From positions 27,450 through 91,449 of the forward strand of contig NZ_LWSK01000011.1 of the NCBI RefSeq assembly GCF_001642955.1: 64,000 bases of DNA, read 5' to 3'. This document shows positions 37,049 through 44,041 of the stretch, piece by piece. Origin of the DNA: Rubripirellula obstinata. Its GTDB lineage: Bacteria > Planctomycetota > Planctomycetia > Pirellulales > Pirellulaceae. The notes beneath the pieces were generated by a model. The model did no database searches. It saw nothing but the letters and a program-made list of their open reading frames with translations, and had not been told where the DNA came from. Numbering within the stretch: the stretch's first letter is position 1; each line of letters starts with the position of its first letter. Position numbers and translations under genes: made by a program.

Positions 37049-37975
37049 ATGCGATTCCTAATGGCCCTGCTGTTTTTGCTCTTCACAGGCATTGCCAATC
37101 GCTTGCTTGCCCAGACCGACGTTGCCACGCCACCGGCGGCATCGGAAAAGGTCGCCGATGCAAAGCCCGAAGCGGATGTTTCCGATTCAGCTCTTTATAT
37201 GCGGATCAAAAAAACGGATCAGGACAAGCCTGAGGCGTTGCAGACCGCGATTGTGCGTTACGAAGGTCAGCCGGGAACCAAGCACGACGGTGCGATCGTT
37301 GATTTGGTCGGCGTCGTTCACATTGGACAAGGCGAGTACTACAAGGATCTGAATGAGCGGTTGTCGAAGTACGACAGCGTGCTGTACGAATTGGTCGCGC
37401 CCGATGGAACTCGCATTCGCCCAGAGGACTTAAAGAAACGCCGTTCGATGTTGGCGTCGATGCAAACTGGCATGAAGGACATGCTGAATTTGGAATACCA
37501 ACTGGAACTGGTGGACTACATGGCCGAGAATTTCCGGCACGCCGACATGAGTCCCGATGAGTTTGTCGAAGACTTGAAGCGGCGCGGTGACAGCGTCGTC
37601 AAGATGGTCGCTCGCATGATGGGTGCTGGCTTGGCATCGCAGGCGGCCGGTGCGGGCGACGGAGGAATGTTGTTGGCGTTCTTTAGCGAGAACCGTTCCA
37701 AGATGATGAAGCAAACAATGGCCAAGCAGTTAATTGACATCGATTTAGTGACCGCAGGAATGAACGATGCCAACGGCGACAACACGATCATCAAAGGCCG
37801 CAACGTCAAAGCGTTTTCAGTTTTGTCCGAAGAGCTAGCCGCCGGCAAAGAAGAAGTCGCAGTCTTCTACGGGGCTGGGCACTTGCCGGATATGGCCGAG
37901 CGATTGGAAGCCGACTTTGGGATGAAAGCGACCGGTACGACGTGGTTGACCGCCTGGGATTTGACGCGGAATTAA
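37049..37975 (+). CDS. TraB/GumN-like secreted protein
   Basis: The 308-aa product has an N-terminal signal peptide (LMALLFLLFTGIANRLLAQ). The body has the TraB/PrgY/GumN-type motifs GVVHIGQGEYY, YDSVLYELV and, near the end, VAVFYGAGHLPDMAERL, which in this superfamily are thought to form a metal-dependent hydrolase site (GxxH ... E ... GxGH). A helical middle contains DMLNLEYQLELVDYMAENF. It probably acts outside the cytoplasm. The substrate is unknown. Confidence 0.75.
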   Translation: MRFLMALLFLLFTGIANRLLAQTDVATPPAASEKVADAKPEADVSDSALYMRIKKTDQDKPEALQTAIVRYEGQPGTKHDGAIVDLVGVVHIGQGEYYKDLNERLSKYDSVLYELVAPDGTRIRPEDLKKRRSMLASMQTGMKDMLNLEYQLELVDYMAENFRHADMSPDEFVEDLKRRGDSVVKMVARMMGAGLASQAAGAGDGGMLLAFFSENRSKMMKQTMAKQLIDIDLVTAGMNDANGDNTIIKGRNVKAFSVLSEELAAGKEEVAVFYGAGHLPDMAERLEADFGMKATGTTWLTAWDLTRN

Positions 37976-38014
37976 GGAACGCTGTGAACGGCACATTTCC
38001 CTGATCGCCAGCAT

Positions 38015-38110
38015 GTAGGCCGTAGCGAGCCATAGCGAGTTACGGCAATTTGCGCAACGCCGTAACTCGCCGTAACTCGCCGTAACTCGCTATGGCTCGC
38101 TACGGCCTAC
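38015..38110. repeat. inverted pair of family C repeats with tandem decamers
   Basis: A copy of GTAGGCCGTAGCGAGCCATA... at 38015-38047 faces its inverse at 38059-38110. In the second arm the decamer CGTAACTCGC occurs three times in tandem (38061-38090). The pair lies between converging genes and could act as a two-way transcription end. Confidence 0.88.
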
Positions 38111-38170
38111 TTTCAAGGGTCGCTAGACCACTGGCTCGCCCATTGGCGGCGATCAGGAGTCGCACGTTCC

Positions 38171-39040
38171 TTACCGGCGGAAATCGGTTCTTGGGCGGGC
38201 CATTCGCAGGTCTAGCGTGGCGGTTTTGTCGGCTTGAAGCAGCGTTTGAACCTTCATTTCGGCGGTCGCTTCGCCGGGGGCTTCCAGGCCGGGTGGATTG
38301 CCCCATGCAAAACGGCGGCCGTCGGTGGTTTCGATTTCTAGTTGTGGGACGTCGTTGAAACGCGAGTCGCCGACGACTTGGATTGATCGGATTTCTGCCT
38401 GCTCGCGAAACGGTTTTAGGATTTCGGCTAGGGCTGCTGCGGCTTCGACACGTCGATCACCGAACTTTGTCCCTGGTCGATTGTTGGAATCGACGCCCGG
38501 TATTTCAATGTGAATGAAGTCGCGTGTTTCGCTGCGTGCAAATTCTTCACTGGGCAACAAAACGCCTTCGCCATCGATGGGAAGGTAGTACTTTTCGCTG
38601 GACGCGTACTGAGGTTTGTAGACTCGCGTCATCGCGACCGGCAATCGATAGTCCAATCGAACATCAACCACGCCGCCGGGAAGCTTGCGAACCGACAAGA
38701 CGTCGCGAACCCACGGATGCATCGAAAATGCGGCTGCGATTTTTGACGTCGCCGATCGATCCATCAATGACAAACCACTCATGGCCGTGTCGTTGTAAAC
38801 CGAATTGATCACGTCGCTGCGGACGTACATCGGTGGCTCGGTGACCTGGATGGCTTCGGCGCGGACGCCGCCAAGTCCGGCGGCAACATGCTGGGCACCC
38901 CAACGATGCCACGCCAAGTAGCCGCCGAGAATTAGGATCGCTGGCCAGAGGATTGAAAGCGCAGCGGGAGCCTTAATGAGCCGCCGAATCAAGTCTCGGA
39001 TCGGTCGATTGGATTCCGGCAGTTCGTTGCGCATTGCCAC
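38171..39040 (-). CDS. ftsQ: FtsQ/DivIB-like cell division protein
   Basis: The 289-aa product has one N-terminal membrane helix (APAALSILWPAILILGGYLA), then a POTRA-like segment (IQVTEPPMYVRSDVINSVYN; MHPWVRDVLSVRKLPGGVVDVRLDYRLPVAM split into its strands) and a beta domain (YYLPIDGEGVLLPSEEF), which is the FtsQ layout. FtsQ links divisome parts in peptidoglycan-dividing bacteria. It directly follows murB, as in dcw clusters. Planctomycetes divide without FtsZ, so the role may be changed. The name is given by pattern and neighbour only. Confidence 0.65.
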   Translation of the reverse strand: MAMRNELPESNRPIRDLIRRLIKAPAALSILWPAILILGGYLAWHRWGAQHVAAGLGGVRAEAIQVTEPPMYVRSDVINSVYNDTAMSGLSLMDRSATSKIAAAFSMHPWVRDVLSVRKLPGGVVDVRLDYRLPVAMTRVYKPQYASSEKYYLPIDGEGVLLPSEEFARSETRDFIHIEIPGVDSNNRPGTKFGDRRVEAAAALAEILKPFREQAEIRSIQVVGDSRFNDVPQLEIETTDGRRFAWGNPPGLEAPGEATAEMKVQTLLQADKTATLDLRMARPRTDFRR

Positions 39041-39196
39041 TGGGTGAGTCTTCCTTGATCTCGCAAATCTGATCTCGCAAATCCCAATACGAAGCGGCTG
39101 ATTAAATCAACAGGTTGGTTAGCCGGGAATTCCGCATGGATGCCGAAATCCCTCGCTTACGCTTCGGGTTGGGATGAAGGTTGTTTCAACCTTGGA

Positions 39197-40087
39197 TTAC
39201 CAGATTTGCAGGTTCAACTGCAAGTCGATCCCGGTTTGCAATAGAACCTGTTCGCGGACCCGCTCGATCAATTTCAGGCACTGATCGCTGGTCGCTCCTG
39301 GATGTGCCACCATATAACTGGGGCGATTGGCGTCCAAAGAAACCTCGCCTTCGCGGCTGCCCGATAAGCCCACCGATGCAATCAATTCACGAACCGGCAT
39401 TGAATCTGGATCGATAAACGGCATCGCGATCCGACGTTCTTCGTCCGGGCGAGTCGAATTGCGGCTGATCCAAAGCTTTTGCATGCGTTTGGTCAGCTCG
39501 GCCGCGTCGCGAGGTTCAAGCGAAAACGTGACGCTGTAGACAATCAGACCGGTCAGCGACGATTTGCGGTGCGAGAAACCGACTTCCTCGGCCCCCAGAA
39601 CTCGCAGACTACCGTCCTTCTCCAACACGGTCACTTTGTGGACCACGCTGCCGATGTCTCGACCGCCCGCGGACACGTTGCCAACGACGGCACCGCCGAT
39701 CGTTCCGGGGATCCCGATAAGATGTTCAAGACCGCCCAGTCCTGCACCTACGGATTCGATCACGGCGGTGGAGAGTTTTGTTCCCGCCAAAGCAGTCATG
39801 GTGCTGCCATCGACGGTCGGTTCCTGACCGGGCAGCGATGCCAGTGAAATCACCAAGCCGTCGACACCGGATTCGCGGACCAGGACATTGGACCCGCTGC
39901 CGAGAACTCGGACGGGCAACCCGGCATCGTTGGCGGCTGAAACCACCTGTTTCAGCTCGTCCACGGTGCTGGGTTGTGAAAAGTAATGAGCCGGTCCACC
40001 GATCCCGAGCCACAGAAGTGGCCCGAGAGGTTCATCGGTGCGAATCAGAGCAGCGATTTCGGCAGAGAGTTCGTCGGGAAAGGTCAT
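39197..40087 (-). CDS. murB: MurB-like FAD protein lacking the usual catalytic Ser and Glu
   Basis: The 296-aa product has the UDP-N-acetylenolpyruvoylglucosamine reductase layout: FAD-binding segments IGGPAHYF (29-36), VLGSGSNVLV (61-70) and LIGIPGTIGGAV (123-134), HRKSS (R174) and a C-terminal domain. MurB makes UDP-MurNAc for peptidoglycan. The motif GSxFxxP with the proton-donating Ser reads AMPFIDP here, with Met222 at the Ser position, and the C-terminal catalytic Glu region (L-x-x-E-V) reads LQLNLQIW, with Asn292 in its place. This is either a very divergent active enzyme or a paralogue with lost activity. The gene for the FtsQ-like protein follows. Confidence 0.8.
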   Translation of the reverse strand: MTFPDELSAEIAALIRTDEPLGPLLWLGIGGPAHYFSQPSTVDELKQVVSAANDAGLPVRVLGSGSNVLVRESGVDGLVISLASLPGQEPTVDGSTMTALAGTKLSTAVIESVGAGLGGLEHLIGIPGTIGGAVVGNVSAGGRDIGSVVHKVTVLEKDGSLRVLGAEEVGFSHRKSSLTGLIVYSVTFSLEPRDAAELTKRMQKLWISRNSTRPDEERRIAMPFIDPDSMPVRELIASVGLSGSREGEVSLDANRPSYMVAHPGATSDQCLKLIERVREQVLLQTGIDLQLNLQIW

Positions 40088-40189
40088 GATCGGCTAGGTA
40101 AGTGTTGATTGCAGGTCCAATACAACGCAAAGATAGCCGATTGCAGTCCCACGGCGAAGCCTGTTAATTCAGGTCCAAAGACGAAACGG

Positions 40190-40582
40190 CTAGGTTCCGA
40201 GAGCTCGTTTGATCAACGATCGCACGGGCTGTTTGGGCTGGAAACCCATTAGCCGCCGACGTTTCCAGCTTCCATGGTCTTTGGTAAAGACGATAATCTG
40301 GGGCAGCATCTTTTCGCCCTCCGTCAGTTGCTTCACCAATTCAGGCTCTTCGTCGCGATTGATCACAGCCAAGCTGACCGAATCAAGTTCGCCGGTTTGA
40401 GCCATTTGCTTGATCGTTGTTTCTTTTAAGACGTTGCAGGCTGGGCACCACGGGGCACCCACGACCACCATCAACGGTTTTTCTTGATCTACCGACTGCT
40501 GATAGGCGTCCGCGTAGTCTTGTTGGAGTTGCTGTTCACTAGTGACGCCCGAAAGCACGAACGCGAGTAACAACGAAACCAT
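40190..40582 (-). CDS. secreted thioredoxin-fold protein
   Basis: The 130-aa product has a short N-terminal hydrophobic signal (MVSLLLAFVLSGVTS), a redox motif APWCPACNVL and the cis-proline region KMLPQIIVFTKDHG. It is shaped like periplasmic thioredoxin-family reductases or chaperone-like thioredoxins. The CPAC dipeptide differs from the CGPC of general thioredoxin. Substrate unknown. Confidence 0.85.
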   Translation of the reverse strand: MVSLLLAFVLSGVTSEQQLQQDYADAYQQSVDQEKPLMVVVGAPWCPACNVLKETTIKQMAQTGELDSVSLAVINRDEEPELVKQLTEGEKMLPQIIVFTKDHGSWKRRRLMGFQPKQPVRSLIKRALGT

Positions 40583-41271
40583 AGAAAGCTCCCTCTTTGT
40601 AAAGAAAAGTAACCACCGGAGATCTTTGGAAATCTGCTCCTACTGATCCAATTCATTCCGTCAGTCACCGCACGCACGAGGGCTGCCTCGCTTCAGTGCA
40701 TCGACCCAGCCGCAATGTCAGACTCGCTAGCGAGATTCATTCATCACAGCAGAAAATTGGTCAGCTTGGTCGTCTTGCGGGGACGCAATCAACTTTCCCC
40801 GCCGGGTTGGTTCACCTTCAAGACATCAAAGCGAAACCGTTCTTGGCTTCGCCACCACTGTCCTGGAACGCTGCGGAACAGGAAAGGCTCTCCGGGTGAC
40901 TCAAAGGAGTCTCGTCGCAGTTGGTCCCACGCAAATTGGCGAACCAGTAACGATCACACAAACCTTTCCGCTCACACCGTCGTTGTGAACTTGGGCGGAG
41001 TATAGGAAGGGTCGATGAGGCCGCAAGGACCTAGCCCAGAAAACATGGAAATTGCTATTGACGTGCCCCCCGATAAAATGAACCAACCCCCCGGCTAATT
41101 CCTGAGTTGTTTTCTTAAACTATTGATCAGCAATGAGTTAGTGCGTGCCAAAACGGCATGGAAAATTGTCGCTTCTTTGCTGGACCCTGGAAGAAATTTT
41201 TACTTCCTGTGTCCTGACGAGCGTTTTTTCGTCACACTGATGACGCTGAAACCGCTCACGAGATACCCAAC
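40583..41271. other. 689-bp intergenic region with an unexplained open minus-strand block
   Basis: No gene with a start codon and family match is found. On the minus strand, between a stop near 40953 and one near 40792, the frame reads SLLVRQFAWDQLRRDSFESP, GEPFLFRSVPGQWWRSQERF and RFDVLKVNQPGGES. It looks protein-like but has no ATG. It may be a decayed gene, a dispersed repeat or a structured RNA. SRP, RNase P, tmRNA and 6S hallmarks were not found. Confidence 0.4.
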
Positions 41272-42282
41272 ATGAAATTACGACTCGGAATCATCGGACA
41301 TGGCGATGTCTGGAAAACTCGACATGCACCGTCGCTGCGTGTGCTGCATGACCGATTCGATGTCCGAGCCGTTTTTAGCACCGTGGCAAAGCTGGCCGAA
41401 AATATGGCTGGCGAATTCCAAGCCGACGCGATCGAGGGCTATCGATCATTGGTGACTCGATGCGATATCGATGCAGTGATTGTGTTGCAGCGAACTTGGT
41501 TGGGGTGGCTGCCGATGTTGGCGGCGTGCGAAGCTGGCAAGGCGGTGTATTGGGCTGGCGATTTGGATCTGGATATTCATCGAGACCAACAGATGCGGAA
41601 GTCGATCGAGGAGTCCGGCGTTTCGTTCATGGTCGAATTCCCGAGGCGATTCGCACCGGCGACGCTGCGTCTGAAAGAGTTGATCGCGACACGCTTGGGC
41701 AAACCCAAGATGATTTTCTGTCACCGCCGAATGTTTGAACACGAAGCGGCTTGCCAAAGTCCGCACGTTGATCCGGTGCGACGCGAATTGATCGAACTGA
41801 CCGATTGGTGTCACTACGTGGTCGGACGTCCCGCCGACGGTGTGACTTCGATCCAGCATCAAACCGCATGTCGAGATGATCGCGAAAAAACGACGACGGA
41901 CTACCGTTGTTTAAGCTTGGCGTTTAACGCCACCGATGATTCGCCGGCGGTCACGGCGCAACTGAGTTGCGGCAGTTACATTCCCGACACATGGAAAGAA
42001 GCGATCGGTTTTCGTTCGCCAGCGGGAATGCACATTTGTTGTGAAAACGGAATCGCGTTTGTTGATCTGCCCAGCGGATTGGTTTGGTTCGACGAAGCGG
42101 GCCGCAACATGGAAACACTCGATACCGAAATGCCAGTCGGCCAACAATTGCTTTCGCACTTTCACCGCAGCGTGACCAGCTTGCTGCGAAATTCCAGCGA
42201 CCTCGACGACGCCTTCGCCGCCGCAAAAATCCTAGCTGCCGCCGATGAAAGCGAAGCGAATCGCCAGTGGGTGACGTTGTAG
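41272..42282 (+). CDS. Gfo/Idh/MocA-family oxidoreductase
   Basis: The 336-aa product starts with a Rossmann motif (LRLGIIGHGDVWKTRHAPSL) and has the C-terminal alpha/beta domain of this NAD(P)-dependent family (sugar and inositol dehydrogenases). The typical EKP motif after the Rossmann strand reads AGKAVYWAGDLDLD here, so the usual catalytic Lys is not in the normal context. HHxD-type residues may be replaced by the CHYVV region. It may be a divergent or non-catalytic member. It converges on mqnD. Confidence 0.8.
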   Translation: MKLRLGIIGHGDVWKTRHAPSLRVLHDRFDVRAVFSTVAKLAENMAGEFQADAIEGYRSLVTRCDIDAVIVLQRTWLGWLPMLAACEAGKAVYWAGDLDLDIHRDQQMRKSIEESGVSFMVEFPRRFAPATLRLKELIATRLGKPKMIFCHRRMFEHEAACQSPHVDPVRRELIELTDWCHYVVGRPADGVTSIQHQTACRDDREKTTTDYRCLSLAFNATDDSPAVTAQLSCGSYIPDTWKEAIGFRSPAGMHICCENGIAFVDLPSGLVWFDEAGRNMETLDTEMPVGQQLLSHFHRSVTSLLRNSSDLDDAFAAAKILAAADESEANRQWVTL

Positions 42283-42287
42283 TTGTC

Positions 42288-42375
42288 GTAGGCCGGAACA
42301 AGCGCAGCGCAGTTCCGGCAATCCTATGACCTACCATGCAATTGCCGGAACTGCGCTGCGCTTGTTCCGGCCTAC
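42288..42375. repeat. perfect 35-bp inverted repeat (family D) over the mqnD stop codon
   Basis: 42288-42322 (GTAGGCCGGAACAAGCGCAG...) is the exact reverse complement of 42341-42375, with 18 bases between. The right arm contains the mqnD stop codon (42372-42374) and the left arm starts six bases after the oxidoreductase stop. Related copies are at 43315-43366 and 63195-63240. Confidence 0.92.
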
Positions 42376-43298
42376 GATTGATCCTGCATCACTTCGATTG
42401 GCGGGGCATTTTTATCAATCAAGCCGATCGACTTTGCCATCTTCGACAGCGTGTTCAACGCCTTGGCACCGACTTCGCCTAAATCCAAAGTCCATTCGTT
42501 GACATACAGTTCAACGTGCTGCATCAACACTGCGTCATCGAACTCTTGCGCATACCGGCGCATTGTCGGTAGGACTTGATCGTGATTGTTATGTGCGAAC
42601 TTCAGCGAATCACGAATGATCTCGTTTACCGTTTGAATCGTTTTGTCGCCAAGACTTCTTCGGGCGACAATGCCGCCCAGCGGTAGCGGGCTTTGCGTTT
42701 CCTGTTCCCAACGCTGGCCTAAATCTTCGACCAAAAACAAACCTTCTTGCTGCCAGGTAAACCGGCCTTCATGAATACAAACGCCAAAGTCGGCGGTGCC
42801 GGATTGAAGACGCGGCATGATGTCTGAAAACACCGTTTGCTGAAGTTCAGTGGTGTCGGGATAGAACAGCAAAAACAGCAAAGTCGCCGTCGTTTGCTTG
42901 CCTGGACACAACGTGATTTGTGCCCGACCACTGGATTGCTGACCACTGGATTGCTGACCACTGGATTGCTGACCACTGGGTTGCTGATCACTGGATTGCT
43001 GATCACTGGGTTGCTGGCCATCGCGTGCCGCCAACAACAACGGTCCGACACCGAAGCCCAATGCCGAACCAGTCGGCAAGACGACCGTTTGTTCCGTCAA
43101 CGAAAGAGCCGCATGGAAACTGGTTTTGCAAACATCGAATTCACCCGCAACCAATCGGTCATTCAGTTCCGCAATGTCCAGCAAGTCGATCGTGAAATCG
43201 AGCCCCCGCCAATCGACCTGCCGATTCATCAGCGCCGCGAACGCAAACGTATCGTTGGGGCAAGTTGAGATGCCAAGGTGAATGGGTTGGTTTTTCAT
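42372..43298 (-). CDS. mqnD: 1,4-dihydroxy-6-naphthoate synthase, futalosine pathway
   Basis: The 308-aa product has the MqnD signatures LGISTCPNDTFAFAALM, DVCKTSFHAALSL and PTGSALGFGVGPLLLA. MqnD converts cyclic dehypoxanthine futalosine to dihydroxynaphthoate for menaquinone. After ARDG an insert of 30 residues made of QQSSG-like units interrupts the protein; it is encoded by six 15-bp tandem repeats (42926-43015). The insert lies in a surface loop before ITLCPGKQTTATLLFLLFYP, judged by the surrounding motifs. The next gene upstream is mqnB. Confidence 0.92.
   Translation of the reverse strand: MKNQPIHLGISTCPNDTFAFAALMNRQVDWRGLDFTIDLLDIAELNDRLVAGEFDVCKTSFHAALSLTEQTVVLPTGSALGFGVGPLLLAARDGQQPSDQQSSDQQPSGQQSSGQQSSGQQSSGRAQITLCPGKQTTATLLFLLFYPDTTELQQTVFSDIMPRLQSGTADFGVCIHEGRFTWQQEGLFLVEDLGQRWEQETQSPLPLGGIVARRSLGDKTIQTVNEIIRDSLKFAHNNHDQVLPTMRRYAQEFDDAVLMQHVELYVNEWTLDLGEVGAKALNTLSKMAKSIGLIDKNAPPIEVMQDQS
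42926..43015. repeat. six tandem 15-bp repeats inside mqnD
   Basis: The unit GACCACTGGATTGCT is repeated six times without interruption, with single-base variants in units 4-6. On the minus strand it encodes QQSSG, QQPSG and QQSSD units. The repeat length is a multiple of three, so copy number can change without a frameshift. Confidence 0.95.
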
Positions 43299-43314
43299 GC
43301 TTGGTGAAGTTTTA

Positions 43315-43366
43315 GTTCCGGCAATACGACGGTTGCCGGAACGGCGCGGAGCTTGTTCCGACCTAC
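43315..43366. repeat. family D repeat over the mqnB stop region
   Basis: A small inverted repeat GTTCCGGCAA/TTGCCGGAAC (43315-43342) and the arm TTGCCGGAACGGCGCGGAGC (43333-43366 region) resemble 42288-42375. It ends at the mqnB stop (43363-43365), so both menaquinone genes end in a member of the same repeat family. Confidence 0.75.
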
Positions 43367-44019
43367 GAAGGGAACCATTCGTTGCCTAGGATTTCGACCG
43401 CCATGGTGGCGGCAGCACCGAGTGCTTTTTCGACTTGCCAGTTCGCTTTATCTCGGTCGCCGACTTCGTTGCTGATGCCACGAATGATCTGCAAAGGAAC
43501 ACCCGCAAGGCTGCAAGCGACCGCAACCGAAAAACCTTCCATGTCCTCCGCTGCAACGCCTGGGAATCGTCGTTGGCGATGGTCGCGTTCTTCGCTGGAC
43601 GCCGATGCGGAACAAACCGTTAACAATGGTCCAGCACAGGGGACGGCCGGATTGTAGGTGGATACCAGCGGAATTCCGTCGTTGACTTCGGGCATCGCAT
43701 CGTCGGCGGAGAATTGTTTCCAACCCACATCCGCGGCCGTTTGAAAGTTGGAACCCAACCCAACACCGATTCCGTCGCATTTGACATGGTCAAATCGGCA
43801 AGCGGTTCCGACCGGCGTTTGATCGGTGTCAAACGCACCCGCAATCCCCAACAACAACACTCGCGATGGTCGGTAACGCGAGATCAGCGCGCCGCTGCGT
43901 GCAGCAGCCACGATCGGCCCAAAACCAACTCGCTGAAACGCGAATGTCGGTTCCGGAAAATGTTCGCGGATCAGGTCCAATTCGCCGGGCGTCGGCACAA
44001 GGATCAAGGTGGATTTCAT
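43363..44019 (-). CDS. mqnB: futalosine hydrolase
   Basis: The 218-aa product belongs to the nucleoside phosphorylase/MTAN fold: ILVPTPGELDLIREHF, VLLLGIAGAFDT, AAEDMEGFSVAVACSLAGVP (purine and ribose contact region with the Glu) and IIRGISNEVGDRDKANWQVE. Futalosine hydrolase removes hypoxanthine from futalosine in menaquinone synthesis. It lies 65 bp upstream of mqnD on the same strand. Confidence 0.93.
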   Translation of the reverse strand: MKSTLILVPTPGELDLIREHFPEPTFAFQRVGFGPIVAAARSGALISRYRPSRVLLLGIAGAFDTDQTPVGTACRFDHVKCDGIGVGLGSNFQTAADVGWKQFSADDAMPEVNDGIPLVSTYNPAVPCAGPLLTVCSASASSEERDHRQRRFPGVAAEDMEGFSVAVACSLAGVPLQIIRGISNEVGDRDKANWQVEKALGAAATMAVEILGNEWFPS

Positions 44020-44041
44020 GGCTGCTGCTGTAGACGTATGC

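Noticed and set aside
40583..41271. SRP RNA, RNase P RNA, tmRNA or 6S RNA
   Set aside because: The hallmark conserved segments of these RNAs were not found on either strand.
42905..43030. Separate small genes in the plus-strand frames over the mqnD minisatellite
   Set aside because: They are shadow frames of a 15-bp repeat, and mqnD motifs continue on both sides on the minus strand.
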